A stretch of DNA of 64,000 nt from Orychophragmus violaceus (GCA_030180135.1 CM058240.1:71605581-71669580), one strand, 5' to 3'; shown: positions 1 to 14,285, counted from the first letter of the stretch. Numbers and translations are program-made. Notes: generated by a model from the sequence alone, not told the origin.

Positions 1-870
1 TGTTAATAGGGTTATTTAGGGGGGTGTTTAAAGTGAACAAAAACTTGTATAACATGCTTCTCATTCTACCTTTAAGAGCATGCAAAAACTAACTTATAGT
101 TGTCTTACCTCACCTAATTTCTCCAATCCATGATACATATGTTTCAAGAAGTTTTGGTAAAAAAGTTTTGTTTAGGATTCTCATAGGACATTTTAGAAGA
201 TCAAAGTTTCTTTCTTTTCTGTTAGTAGGGTTACTTAGGGGTGTTTAAAGTGAACATAAACTTGTATAACATGCTTCTCATTCTACCTTTAAGAGCATGC
301 AAAAACTAACTTATAGTTGTCTTACCTCACCTAATTTCTCTAATCCATGACACATATGTTTCAAGAAGTTTTGGTAAAAATGTTTTGTTTAGGATTCTCA
401 TAGGACATTTTAGAAGATCAAAGTTTCTCTCTTGTCTGTTAGTAGGGTTACTTAGGGGTGTTTAAAGTGAACATAAACTTGTATAACATGCTTCTCATTC
501 TACCTTTAAGAGCATGCAAAAACTAACTTATAGTTGTCTTACCTCACCTAATTTCTCTAATCCATGACACATATGTTTCAAGAAGTTTTGGTAAAAATGT
601 TTTGTTTAGGATTCTCATAGGACATTTTAGAAGATCAAAGTTTCTCTCTTGTCTGTTAGTAGGGTTACTTAGGGGTGTTTAAAGTGAACATAAACTTGTA
701 TAACATGCTTCTCATTCTACCTTTAAGAGCATGCAAAAACTAACTTATAGTTGTCTTACCTCACCCAATTTCTCCAATCCATGACACATATGTTTCAAAA
801 AGTTTTGGTAAAAATGTTTTGTTTAGGATTCTCATAGGACATTTTAGAAAATCAAAGTTTCTTTCTTGTC
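1..870. repeat. Tetrameric higher-order repeat unit (870 bp)
   Basis: One B monomer (1-219) is followed by three 217-bp monomers (220-436, 437-653, 654-870), and the next B monomer starts at 871. The same 870-bp spacing recurs many times in the left and middle blocks, for example between the B monomers near 1631 and 2501, 5764 and 6634, 10335 and 11205, and 23522 and 24392. Bases 1-900 and 1741-2640 appear identical by eye. This entry represents the unit type; it is not the only copy. Confidence 0.9.
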
Positions 871-1399
871 TGTTAATAGGGTTATTTAGGGGGGTGTTTA
901 AAGTGAACAAAAACTTGTATAACATGCTTCTCATTCTACCTTTAAGAGCATGTAAAAACTAACTTATAGTTGTCTTACCTCACCTAATTTCTCTAATCCA
1001 TGACACATATGTTTCAAGAAGTTTTGGTAAAAATGTTTTGTTTAGGATTCTCATAGGACATTTTAGAGGATCAAAGTTTCTTTCTTGTCTGTTAGTAGGG
1101 TTACTTAGGGGTGTTTAAAGTGAACATAAACTTGTATAACATGCTTCTCATTCTACCTTTAAGAGCATGCAAAAACTAACTTATAGTTGTCTTACCTCAC
1201 CTAATTTCTCCAATCCATGACACATATGTTTCAAGAAGTTTTGGTAAAAATGTTTTGTTTAGGATTCTCATAGGACATTTTAGAAGATCAAAGTTTCTCT
1301 CTTGTCTGTTAGTAGGGTTACTTAGGGGTGTTTAAAGTGAACATAAACTTGTATAACATGCTTCTCATTCTACCTTTAAGAGCATGCAAAAACTAACTT

Positions 1400-3900
1400 A
1401 TAGTTGTCTTACCTCACCTAATTTCTCTAATCCATGACACATATGTTTCAAGAAGTTTTGGTAAAAATGTTTTGTTTAGGATTCTCATAGGACATTTTAG
1501 AAGATCAAAGTTTCTCTCTTGTCTGTTAGTAGGGTTACTTAGGGGTGTTTAAAGTGAACATAAACTTGTATAACATGCTTCTCATTCTACCTTTAAGAGC
1601 ATGCAAAAACTAACTTATAGTTGTCTTACCTCACCCAATTTCTCCAATCCATGACACATATGTTTCAAAAAGTTTTGGTAAAAATGTTTTGTTTAGGATT
1701 CTCATAGGACATTTTAGAAAATCAAAGTTTCTTTCTTGTCTGTTAATAGGGTTATTTAGGGGGGTGTTTAAAGTGAACAAAAACTTGTATAACATGCTTC
1801 TCATTCTACCTTTAAGAGCATGCAAAAACTAACTTATAGTTGTCTTACCTCACCTAATTTCTCCAATCCATGATACATATGTTTCAAGAAGTTTTGGTAA
1901 AAAAGTTTTGTTTAGGATTCTCATAGGACATTTTAGAAGATCAAAGTTTCTTTCTTTTCTGTTAGTAGGGTTACTTAGGGGTGTTTAAAGTGAACATAAA
2001 CTTGTATAACATGCTTCTCATTCTACCTTTAAGAGCATGCAAAAACTAACTTATAGTTGTCTTACCTCACCTAATTTCTCTAATCCATGACACATATGTT
2101 TCAAGAAGTTTTGGTAAAAATGTTTTGTTTAGGATTCTCATAGGACATTTTAGAAGATCAAAGTTTCTCTCTTGTCTGTTAGTAGGGTTACTTAGGGGTG
2201 TTTAAAGTGAACATAAACTTGTATAACATGCTTCTCATTCTACCTTTAAGAGCATGCAAAAACTAACTTATAGTTGTCTTACCTCACCTAATTTCTCTAA
2301 TCCATGACACATATGTTTCAAGAAGTTTTGGTAAAAATGTTTTGTTTAGGATTCTCATAGGACATTTTAGAAGATCAAAGTTTCTCTCTTGTCTGTTAGT
2401 AGGGTTACTTAGGGGTGTTTAAAGTGAACATAAACTTGTATAACATGCTTCTCATTCTACCTTTAAGAGCATGCAAAAACTAACTTATAGTTGTCTTACC
2501 TCACCCAATTTCTCCAATCCATGACACATATGTTTCAAAAAGTTTTGGTAAAAATGTTTTGTTTAGGATTCTCATAGGACATTTTAGAAAATCAAAGTTT
2601 CTTTCTTGTCTGTTAATAGGGTTATTTAGGGGGGTGTTTAAACTGAACAAAAACTTGTATAACATGCTTCTCATTCTACCTTTAAGAGCATGCAAAAACT
2701 AACTTATAGTTGTCTTACCTCACCTAATTTCTCTAATCCATGACACATATGTTTCAAGAAGTTTTGGTAAAAATGTTTTGTTTAGGATTCTCATAGGACA
2801 TTTTAGAAGATCAAAGTTTCACTCTTGTCTGTTAGTAGGGTTACTTAGGGGTGTTTAAAGTGAACATAAAGTTGTATAACATGCTTCTCATTCTACCTTT
2901 AAGAGCATGCAAAAACTAACTTATAGTTGTCTTACCTCACCCAATTTCTCCAATCCATGACACATATGTTTCAAGAAGTTTTGGTAAAAATGTTTTGTTT
3001 AGGATTCTCATAGGACATTTTAGAAAATCAAAGTTTCTTTCTTGTCTGTTAATAGGGTTATTTAGGGGGGTGTTTAAAGTGAACAAAAACTTGTATAACA
3101 TGCTTCTCATTCTACCTTTAAGAGCATGCAAAAACTAACTTATAGTTGTCTTAACTCACCTAATTTCTCTAATCCATGACACATATGTTTCAAAAAGTTT
3201 TGGTAAAAATGTTTTGTTTAGGATTCTCATAGGACATTTTAGAAAATCAAAGTTTCTTTCTTGTCTGTTAATAGGGTTATTTAGGGGGGTGTTTAAAGTG
3301 AACAAAAACTTGTATAACATGCTTCTCATTCTACCTTTAAGAGCATGCAAAAACTAACTTATAGTTGTCTTACCTCACCTAATTTCTCCAATCCATGATA
3401 CATATGTTTCAAGAAGTTTTGGTAAAAAAGTTTTGTTTAGGATTCTCATAGGACATTTTAGAAGATCAAAGTTTCTTTCTTTTCTGTTAGTAGGGTTACT
3501 TAGGGGTGTTTAAAGTGAACATAAACTTGTATAACATGCTTCTCATTCTACCTTTAAGAGCATGCAAAAACTAACTTATAGTTGTCTTACCTCACCTAAT
3601 TTCTCTAATCCATGACACATATGTTTCAAGAAGTTTTGGTAAAAATGTTTTGTTTAGGATTCTCATAGGACATTTTAGAAGATCAAAGTTTCTCTCTTGT
3701 CTGTTAGTAGGGTTACTTAGGGGTGTTTAAAGTGAACATAAACTTGTATAACATGCTTCTCATTCTACCTTTAAGAGCATGCAAAAACTAACTTATAGTT
3801 GTCTTACCTCACCTAATTTCTCTAATCCATGACACATATGTTTCAAGAAGTTTTGGTAAAAATGTTTTGTTTAGGATTCTCATAGGACATTTTAGAAGAT
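1400..3900. repeat. Block duplication, copy 1 (offset 4133 bp)
   Basis: The monomer order in this block recurs about 4133 bp (19 monomers) downstream, at roughly 5530-8040. Two rare variants travel with it. AAACTGAAC replaces AAAGTGAAC at 2640-2648 and again near 6774. A B monomer with TTAACTCACC lies at 3151 and again near 7284. Boundaries are set by eye where monomer types stop matching and are good to about one monomer. Confidence 0.8.
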
Positions 3901-5529
3901 CAAAGTTTCTTTCTTGTCTGTTAGTAGGGTTACTTAGGGGTGTTTAAAGTGAACATAAACTTGTATAACATGCTTCTCATTCTACCTTTAAGAGCATGCA
4001 AAAACTAACTTATAGTTGTCTTACCTCACCTAATTTCTCTAATCCATGACACATATGTTTCAAGAAGTTTTGGTAAAAATGTTTTGTTTAGGATTCTCAT
4101 AGGACATTTTAGAAGATCAAAGTTTCTCTCTTGTCTGTTAGTAGGGTTACTTAGGGGTGTTTAAAGTGAACATAAACTTGTATAACATGCTTCTCATTCT
4201 ACCTTTAAGAGCATGCAAAAACTAACTTATAGTTGTCTTACCTCACCTAATTTCTCTAATCCATGACACATATGTTTCAAGAAGTTTTGGTAAAAATGTT
4301 TTGTTTAGGATTCTCATAGGACATTTTAGAAGATCAAAGTTTCTCTCTTGTCTGTTAGTAGGGTTACTTAGGGGTGTTTAAAGTGAACATAAACTTGTAT
4401 AACATGCTTCTCATTCTACCTTTAAGAGCATGCAAAAACTAACTTATAGTTGTCTTACCTCACCTAATTTCTCCAATCCATGATACATATGTTTCAAGAA
4501 GTTTTGGTAAAAAAGTTTTGTTTAGGATTCTCATAGGACATTTTAGAAGATCAAAGTTTCTTTCTTGTCTGTTAGTAGGGTTACTTAGGGGTGTTTAAAG
4601 TGAACATAAACTTGTATAACATGCTTCTCATTCTACCTTTAAGAGCATGCAAAAACTAACTTATAGTTGTCTTACCTCACCTAATTTCTCTAATCCATGA
4701 CACATATGTTTCAAGAAGTTTTGGTAAAAATGTTTTGTTTAGGATTCTCATAGGACATTTTAGAAGATCAAAGTTTCTCTCTTGTCTGTTAGTAGGGTTA
4801 CTTAGGGGTGTTTAAAGTGAACATAAACTTGTATAACATGCTTCTCATTCTACCTTTAAGAGCATGCAAAAACTAACTTATAGTTGTCTTACCTCACCCA
4901 ATTTCTCCAATCCATGACACATATTTTTCAAAAAGTTTTGGTAAAAATGTTTTGTTTAGGATTCTCATAGGACATTTTAGAAAATCAAAGTTTCTTTCTT
5001 GTCTGTTAATAGGGTTATTTAGGGGGGTGTTTAAAGTGAACAAAAACTTGTATAACATGCTTCTCATTCTACCTTTAAGAGCATGCAAAAACTAACTTAT
5101 AGTTGTCTTACCTCACCTAATTTCTCCAATCCATGATACATATGTTTCAAGAAGTTTTGGTAAAAAAGTTTTGTTTAGGATTCTCATAGGACATTTTAGA
5201 AGATCAAAGTTTCTTTCTTGTCTGTTAGTAGGGTTACTTAGGGGTGTTTAAAGTGAACATAAACTTGTATAACATGCTTCTCATTCTACCTTTAAGAGCA
5301 TGCAAAAACTAACTTATAGTTGTCTTACCTCAACTAATTTCTCTAATCCATGACACATATGTTTCAAGAAGTTTTGGTAAAAATGTTTTGTTTAGGATTC
5401 TCATAGGACATTTTAGAAGATCAAAGTTTCTCTCTTGTCTGTTAGTAGGGTTACTTAGGGGTGTTTAAAGTGAACATAAACTTGTATAACATGCTTCTCA
5501 TTCTACCTTTAAGAGCATGCAAAAACTAA

Positions 5530-8040
5530 CTTATAGTTGTCTTACCTCACCTAATTTCTCTAATCCATGACACATATGTTTCAAGAAGTTTTGGTAAAAA
5601 TGTTTTGTTTAGGATTCTCATAGGACATTTTAGAAGATCAAAGTTTCTCTCTTGTCTGTTAGTAGGGTTACTTAGGGGTGTTTAAAGTGAACATAAACTT
5701 GTATAACATGCTTCTCATTCTACCTTTAAGAGCATGCAAAAACTAACTTATAGTTGTCTTACCTCACCCAATTTCTCCAATCCATGACACATATGTTTCA
5801 AAAAGTTTTGGTAAAAATGTTTTGTTTAGGATTCTCATAGGACATTTTAGAAAATCAAAGTTTCTTTCTTGTCTGTTAATAGGGTTATTTAGGGGGGTGT
5901 TTAAAGTGAACAAAAACTTGTATAACATGCTTCTCATTCTACCTTTAAGAGCATGCAAAAACTAACTTATAGTTGTCTTACCTCACCTAATTTCTCCAAT
6001 CCATGATACATATGTTTCAAGAAGTTTTGGTAAAAAAGTTTTGTTTAGGATTCTCATAGGACATTTTAGAAGATCAAAGTTTCTTTCTTTTCTGTTAGTA
6101 GGGTTACTTAGGGGTGTTTAAAGTGAACATAAACTTGTATAACATGCTTCTCATTCTACCTTTAAGAGCATGCAAAAACTAACTTATAGTTGTCTTACCT
6201 CACCTAATTTCTCTAATCCATGACACATATGTTTCAAGAAGTTTTGGTAAAAATGTTTTGTTTAGGATTCTCATAGGACATTTTAGAAGATCAAAGTTTC
6301 TCTCTTGTCTGTTAGTAGGGTTACTTAGGGGTGTTTAAAGTGAACATAAACTTGTATAACATGCTTCTCATTCTACCTTTAAGAGCATGCAAAAACTAAC
6401 TTATAGTTGTCTTACCTCACCTAATTTCTCTAATCCATGACACATATGTTTCAAGAAGTTTTGGTAAAAATGTTTTGTTTAGGATTCTCATAGGACATTT
6501 TAGAAGATCAAAGTTTCTCTCTTGTCTGTTAGTAGGGTTACTTAGGGGTGTTTAAAGTGAACATAAACTTGTATAACATGCTTCTCATTCTACCTTTAAG
6601 AGCATGCAAAAACTAACTTATAGTTGTCTTACCTCACCCAATTTCTCCAATCCATGACACATATGTTTCAAAAAGTTTTGGTAAAAATGTTTTGTTTAGG
6701 ATTCTCATAGGACATTTTAGAAAATCAAAGTTTCTTTCTTGTCTGTTAATAGGGTTATTTAGGGGGGTGTTTAAACTGAACAAAAACTTGTATAACATGC
6801 TTCTCATTCTACCTTTAAGAGCATGCAAAAACTAACTTATAGTTGTCTTACCTCACCTAATTTCTCTAATCCATGACACATATGTTTCAAGAAGTTTTGG
6901 TAAAAATGTTTTGTTTAGGATTCTCATAGGACATTTTAGAAGATCAAAGTTTCACTCTTGTCTGTTAGTAGGGTTACTTAGGGGTGTTTAAAGTGAACAT
7001 AAAGTTGTATAACATGCTTCTCATTCTACCTTTAAGAGCATGCAAAAACTAACTTATAGTTGTCTTACCTCACCCAATTTCTCCAATCCATGACACATAT
7101 GTTTCAAGAAGTTTTGGTAAAAATGTTTTGTTTAGGATTCTCATAGGACATTTTAGAAAATCAAAGTTTCTTTCTTGTCTGTTAATAGGGTTATTTAGGG
7201 GGGTGTTTAAAGTGAACAAAAACTTGTATAACATGCTTCTCATTCTACCTTTAAGAGCATGCAAAAACTAACTTATAGTTGTCTTAACTCACCTAATTTC
7301 TCTAATCCATGACACATATGTTTCAAAAAGTTTTGGTAAAAATGTTTTGTTTAGGATTCTCATAGGACATTTTAGAAAATCAAAGTTTCTTTCTTGTCTG
7401 TTAATAGGGTTATTTAGGGGGGTGTTTAAAGTGAACAAAAACTTGTATAACATGCTTCTCATTCTACCTTTAAGAGCATGCAAAAACTAACTTATAGTTG
7501 TCTTACCTCACCTAATTTCTCCAATCCATGATACATATGTTTCAAGAAGTTTTGGTAAAAAAGTTTTGTTTAGGATTCTCATAGGACATTTTAGAAGATC
7601 AAAGTTTCTTTCTTTTCTGTTAGTAGGGTTACTTAGGGGTGTTTAAAGTGAACATAAACTTGTATAACATGCTTCTCATTCTACCTTTAAGAGCATGCAA
7701 AAACTAACTTATAGTTGTCTTACCTCACCTAATTTCTCTAATCCATGACACATATGTTTCAAGAAGTTTTGGTAAAAATGTTTTGTTTAGGATTCTCATA
7801 GGACATTTTAGAAGATCAAAGTTTCTCTCTTGTCTGTTAGTAGGGTTACTTAGGGGTGTTTAAAGTGAACATAAACTTGTATAACATGCTTCTCATTCTA
7901 CCTTTAAGAGCATGCAAAAACTAACTTATAGTTGTCTTACCTCACCTAATTTCTCTAATCCATGACACATATGTTTCAAGAAGTTTTGGTAAAAATGTTT
8001 TGTTTAGGATTCTCATAGGACATTTTAGAAGATCAAAGTT
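5530..8040. repeat. Block duplication, copy 2 (offset 4133 bp)
   Basis: This is the second copy of the block at about 1400-3900, carrying the same rare AAACTGAAC and TTAACTCACC variants in the same order. Just left of it, the B monomer near 4894 has ATATTTTTC instead of ATATGTTTC. The corresponding monomer on the other side lacks that change, which helps place the left boundary. Confidence 0.8.
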
Positions 8041-11000
8041 TCTCTCTTGTCTGTTAGTAGGGTTACTTAGGGGTGTTTAAAGTGAACATAAACTTGTATA
8101 ACATGCTTCTCATTCTACCTTTAAGAGCATGCAAAAACTAACTTATAGTTGTCTTACCTCACCCAATTTCTCCAATCCATGACACATATGTTTCAAAAAG
8201 TTTTGGTAAAAATGTTTTGTTTAGGATTCTCATAGGACATTTTAGAAAATCAAAGTTTCTTTCTTGTCTGTTAATAGGGTTATTTAGGGGGGTGTTTAAA
8301 GTGAACAAAAACTTGTATAACATGCTTCTCATTCTACCTTTAAGAGCATGCAAAAACTAACTTATAGTTGTCTTACCTCACCTAATTTCTCTAATCCATG
8401 ACACATATGTTTCAAGAAGTTTTGGTAAAAATGTTTTGTTTAGGATTCTCATAGGACATTTTAGAAGATCAAAATTTCACTCTTGTCTGTTAGTAGGGTT
8501 ACTTAGGGGTGTTTAAAGTGAACATAAAGTTGTATAACATGCTTCTCATTCTACCTTTAAGAGCATGCAAAAACTAACTTATAGTTGTCTTACCTCACCC
8601 AATTTCTCCAATCCATGACACATATGTTTCAAGAAGTTTTGGTAAAAATGTTTTGTTTAGGATTCTCATAGGACATTTTAGAAAATCAAAGTTTCTTTCT
8701 TGTCTGTTAATAGGGTTATTTAGGGGGGTGTTTAAAGTGAACATAAACTTGTATAACATGCTTCTCATTCTACCTTTAAGAGCATGCAAAAACTAACTTA
8801 TAGTTGTCTTACCTCACCTAATTTCTCTAATCCATGACACATATGTTTCAAGAAGTTTTGGTAAAAATGTTTTGTTTAGGATTCTCATAGGACATTTTAG
8901 AAGATCAAAGTTTCTTTCTTTTCTGTTAGTAGGGTTACTTAGGGGTGTTTAAAGTGAACATAAACTTGTATAACATGCTTCTCATTCTACCTTTAAGAGC
9001 ATGCAAAAACTAACTTATAGTTGTCTTACCTCACCTAATTTCTCTAATCCATGACACATATGTTTCAAGAAGTTTTGGTAAAAATGTTTTGTTTAGGATT
9101 CTCATAGGACATTTTAGAAGATCAAAGTTTCTCTCTTGTCTGTTAGTAGGGTTACTTAGGGGTGTTTAAAGTGAACATAAACTTGTATAACATGCTTCTC
9201 ATTCTACCTTTAAGAGCATGCAAAATCTAACTTATAGTTGTCTTACCTCACCTAATTTCTCTAATCCATGACACATATGTTTCAAGAAGTTTTGGTAAAA
9301 ATGTTTTGTTTAGGATTCTCATAGGACATTTTAGAAGATCAAAGTTTCTCTCTTGTCTGTTAGTAGGGTTACTTAGGGGTGTTTAAAGTGAACATAAACT
9401 TGTATAACATGCTTCTCATTCTACCTTTAAGAGCATGCAAAAACTAACTTATAGTTGTCTTACCTCACCCAATTTCTCCAATCCATGACACATATGTTTC
9501 AAAAAGTTTTGGTAAAAATGTTTTGTTTAGGATTCTCATAGGACATTTTAGAAAATCAAAGTTTCTTTCTTGTCTGTTAATAGGGTTATTTAGGGGGGTG
9601 TTTAAAGTGAACAAAAACTTGTATAACATGCTTCTCATTCTACCTTTAAGAGCATGTAAAAACTAACTTATAGTTGTCTTACCTCACCTAATTTCTCTAA
9701 TCCATGACACATATGTTTCAAGAAGTTTTGGTAAAAATGTTTTGTTTAGGATTCTCATAGGACATTTTAGAGGATCAAAGTTTCTTTCTTGTCTGTTAGT
9801 AGGGTTACTTAGGGGTGTTTAAAGTGAACATAAACTTGTATAACATGCTTCTCATTCTACCTTTAAGAGCATGCAAAAACTAACTTATAGTTGTCTTACC
9901 TCACCTAATTTCTCCAATCCATGACACATATGTTTCAAGAAGTTTTGGTAAAAATGTTTTGTTTAGGATTCTCATAGGACATTTTAGAAGATCAAAGTTT
10001 CTCTCTTGTCTGTTAGTAGGGTTACTTAGGGGTGTTTAAAGTGAACATAAACTTGTATAACATGCTTCTCATTCTACCTTTAAGAGCATGCAAAAACTAA
10101 CTTATAGTTGTCTTACCTCACCTAATTTCTCTAATCCATGACACATATGTTTCAAGAAGTTTTGGTAAAAATGTTTTGTTTAGGATTCTCATAGGACATT
10201 TTAGAAGATCAAAGTTTCTCTCTTGTCTGTTAGTAGGGTTACTTAGGGGTGTTTAAAGTGAACATAAACTTGTATAACATGCTTCTCATTCTACCTTTAA
10301 GAGCATGCAAAAACTAACTTATAGTTGTCTTACCTCACCCAATTTCTCCAATCCATGACACATATGTTTCAAAAAGTTTTGGTAAAAATGTTTTGTTTAG
10401 GATTCTCATAGGACATTTTAGAAAATCAAAGTTTCTTTCTTGTCTGTTAATAGGGTTATTTAGGGGGGTGTTTAAAGTGAACAAAAACTTGTATAACATG
10501 CTTCTCATTCTACCTTTAAGAGCATGCAAAAACTAACTTATAGTTGTCTTACCTCACCTAATTTCTCCAATCCATGATACATATGTTTCAAGAAGTTTTG
10601 GTAAAAAAGTTTTGTTTAGGATTCTCATAGGACATTTTAGAAGATCAAAGTTTCTTTCTTTTCTGTTAGTAGGGTTACTTAGGGGTGTTTAAAGTGAACA
10701 TAAACTTGTATAACATGCTTCTCATTCTACCTTTAAGAGCATGCAAAAACTAACTTATAGTTGTCTTACCTCACCTAATTTCTCTAATCCATGACACATA
10801 TGTTTCAAGAAGTTTTGGTAAAAATGTTTTGTTTAGGATTCTCATAGGACATTTTAGAAGATCAAAGTTTCTCTCTTGTCTGTTAGTAGGGTTACTTAGG
10901 GGTGTTTAAAGTGAACATAAACTTGTATAACATGCTTCTCATTCTACCTTTAAGAGCATGCAAAAACTAACTTATAGTTGTCTTACCTCACCTAATTTCT

Positions 11001-13764
11001 CTAATCCATGACACATATGTTTCAAGAAGTTTTGGTAAAAATGTTTTGTTTAGGATTCTCATAGGACATTTTAGAAGATCAAAGTTTCTCTCTTGTCTGT
11101 TAGTAGGGTTACTTAGGGGTGTTTAAAGTGAACATAAACTTGTATAACATGCTTCTCATTCTACCTTTAAGAGCATGCAAAAACTAACTTATAGTTGTCT
11201 TACCTCACCCAATTTCTCCAATCCATGACACATATGTTTCAAAAAGTTTTGGTAAAAATGTTTTGTTTAGGATTCTCATAGGACATTTTAGAAAATCAAA
11301 GTTTCTTTCTTGTCTGTTAATAGGGTTATTTAGGGGGGTGTTTAAAGTGAACAAAAACTTGTATAACATGCTTCTCATTCTACCTTTAAGAGCATGCAAA
11401 AACTAACTTATAGTTGTCTTACCTCACCTAATTTCTCCAATCCATGATACATATGTTTCAAGAAGTTTTGGTAAAAAAGTTTTGTTTAGGATTCTCATAG
11501 GACATTTTAGAAGATCAAAGTTTCTTTCTTTTCTGTTAGTAGGGTTACTTAGGGGTGTTTAAAGTGAACATAAACTTGTATAACATGCTTCTCATTCTAC
11601 CTTTAAGAGCATGCAAAAACTAACTTATAGTTGTCTTACCTCACCTAATTTCTCTAATCCATGACACATATGTTTCAAGAAGTTTTGGTAAAAATGTTTT
11701 GTTTAGGATTCTCATAGGACATTTTAGAAGATCAAAGTTTCTCTCTTGTCTGTTAGTAGGGTTACTTAGGGGTGTTTAAAGTGAACATAAACTTGTATAA
11801 CATGCTTCTCATTCTACCTTTAAGAGCATGCAAAAACTAACTTATAGTTGTCTTACCTCACCTAATTTCTCTAATCCATGACACATATGTTTCAAGAAGT
11901 TTTGGTAAAAATGTTTTGTTTAGGATTCTCATAGGACATTTTAGAAAATCAAAGTTTCTTTCTTGTCTGTTAATAGGGTTATTTAGGGGGGTGTTTAAAG
12001 TGAACAAAAACTTGTATAACATGCTTCTCATTCTACCTTTAAGAGCATGTAAAAACTAACTTATAGTTGTCTTACCTCACCCAATTTCTCCAATCCATGA
12101 CACATATGTTTCAAGAAGTTTTGGTAAAAATGTTTTGTTTAGGATTCTCATAGGACATTTTAGAGGATCAAAGTTTCTTTCTTGTCTGTTAGTAGGGTTA
12201 CTTAGGGGTGTTTAAAGTGAACATAAACTTGTATAACATGCTTCTCATTCTACCTTTAAGAGCATGCAAAAACTAACTTATAGTTGTCTTACCTCACCTA
12301 ATTTCTCCAATCCATGACACATATGTTTCAAGAAGTTTTGGTAAAAATGTTTTGTTTAGGATTCTCATAGGACATTTTAGAAGATCAAAGTTTCTCTCTT
12401 GTCTGTTAGTAGGGTTACTTAGGGGTGTTTAAAGTGAACATAAACTTGTATAACATGCTTCTCATTCTACCTTTAAGAGCATGCAAAAACTAACTTATAG
12501 TTGTCTTACCTCACCTAATTTCTCTAATCCATGACACATATGTTTCAAGAAGTTTTGGTAAAAATGTTTTGTTTAGGATTCTCATAGGACATTTTAGAAG
12601 ATCAAAGTTTCTCTCTTGTCTGTTAGTAGGGTTAGTTAGGGGTGTTTAAAGTGAACATAAACTTGTATAACATGCTTCTCATTCTACCTTTAAGAGCATG
12701 CAAAAACTAACTTATAGTTGTCTTACCTCACCCAATTTCTCCAATCCATGACACATATGTTTCAAAAAGTTTTGGTAAAAATGTTTTGTTTAGGATTCTC
12801 ATAGGACATTTTAGAAAATCAAAGTTTCTTTCTTGTCTGTTAATAGGGTTATTTAGGGGGGTGTTTAAAGTGAACAAAAACTTGTATAACATGCTTCTCA
12901 TTCTACCTTTAAGAGCATGCAAAAACTAACTTATAGTTGTCTTACCTCACCTAATTTCTCCAATCCATGATACATATGTTTCAAGAAGTTTTGGTAAAAA
13001 AGTTTTGTTTAGGATTCTCATAGGACATTTTAGAAGATCAAAGTTTCTTTCTTTTCTGTTAGTAGGGTTACTTAGGGGTGTTTAAAGTGAACATAAACTT
13101 GTATAACATGCTTCTCATTCTACCTTTAAGAGCATGCAAAAACTAACTTATAGTTGTCTTACCTCACCTAATTTCTCTAATCCATGACACATATGTTTCA
13201 AGAAGTTTTGGTAAAAATGTTTTGTTTAGGATTCTCATAGGACATTTTAGAAGATCAAAGTTTCTCTCTTGTCTGTTAGTAGGGTTACTTAGGGGTGTTT
13301 AAAGTGAACATAAACTTGTATAACATGCTTCTCATTCTACCTTTAAGAGCATGCAAAAACTAACTTATAGTTGTCTTACCTCACCTAATTTCTCTAATCC
13401 ATGACACATATGTTTCAAGAAGTTTTGGTAAAAATGTTTTGTTTAGGATTCTCATAGGACATTTTAGAAGATCAAAGTTTCTCTCTTGTCTGTTAGTAGG
13501 GTTACTTAGGGGTGTTTAAAGTGAACATAAACTTGTATAACATGCTTCTCATTCTACCTTTAAGAGCATGCAAAAACTAACTTATAGTTGTCTTACCTCA
13601 CCTAATTTCTCTAATCCATGACACATATGTTTCAAGAAGTTTTGGTAAAAATGTTTTGTTTAGGATTCTCATAGGACATTTTAGAAGATCAAAGTTTCTC
13701 TCTTGTCTGTTAGTAGGGTTACTTAGGGGTGTTTAAAGTGAACATAAACTTGTATAACATGCTT

Positions 13765-13769
13765 CTCAT
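13765..13769. repeat. Target-site duplication CTCAT (left, Copia-1)
   Basis: CTCAT here and at 19556-19560 directly flank the element. Joining the flanks restores the normal satellite string CTTCTCATTCTACC, so the insertion is a simple integrase-type event with a 5-bp duplication. Confidence 0.95.
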
Positions 13770-14285
13770 TGTAAGTTTTAGAATATGAGATTATCAAGAG
13801 TATTTGAGTGTTTAACTTAGTGAGAATGAAGAACATGAGAGAAATTCGTATGAGATTAGAGTAGAGATTGTGAGAGAGAGAGAAGAAGAAGTATGAGGGG
13901 AAAACACCCAAAAAGAGTGTATTTTTTTCCTTCTTGATATTACAATGAATATATAGACATAAAAACAACTAAATTTCGTGGCTATAAATTCAAATTCAAA
14001 TTTAGATGACAAAATAATTCTTAGGACCCCTTTAGACAAAAAGATGAAGCAAGTAGGGAAGGGAATCTCCATTTGAATTTGAATCTTGTCTCCTGGCACT
14101 ATTCATCCGTGGAGTCAACCTTCTAGAAGATATTTGACTTGATTCATGGTAACTTATCCTTTTACCACTTAACCATGAGATTAAATTCTCTTCGGTTTTA
14201 CTTATTCACCTCTTCCTCTTCTGATCGGATGAAGGGACTTCTGATTAATGTCTTCATCTCAATACTTTGGATCTCTATTTCAATA
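13770..14285 (-). repeat. Copia-1 3' LTR
   Basis: 516 bp, apparently identical to 19040-19555. On the coding strand it begins TATTGAAATAG next to the purine tract and ends TTACA next to the target duplication. Minus-strand ORFs of 81 and 95 codons inside it recur in the other LTR simply because the LTRs are copies; I see no reason to call them genes. Confidence 0.95.

Larger units (their letters stand above)
1..13769. repeat. Satellite array, left block (217/219-bp monomers)
   Basis: About 63 head-to-tail monomers fill this stretch with no other sequence. Successive copies of the landmark TGTTA(A/G)TAGGGTTA fall at 1, 220, 437, 654 and 871, giving steps of 219, 217, 217 and 217 bp. Four variants recur. 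B (219 bp) has GAAAATC, GTTAATAGGG, six Gs after TTATTTA and GAACAAAAAC. A (217 bp) has TCTCTCTTG and GAACATAAAC. C has ATGATAC and AAAAAAGTTTTG. D has TTTCACTCTTG and CATAAAGTTG. Monomers differ at only a few positions. The tetramer of 870 bp (219 + 3x217) is the commonest unit here, with shorter 436- and 219-bp steps. The last bases, CTCAT at 13765-13769, are the left target-site duplication of the retroelement that follows. No host gene is seen. A centromeric role is inferred from size, homogeneity and retroelement content. Confidence 0.97.

Noticed and set aside
1..13769. Regular repeats as a CRISPR array
   Set aside because: Repeats are contiguous 217/219-bp monomers without unique spacers, and the window is plant nuclear DNA.
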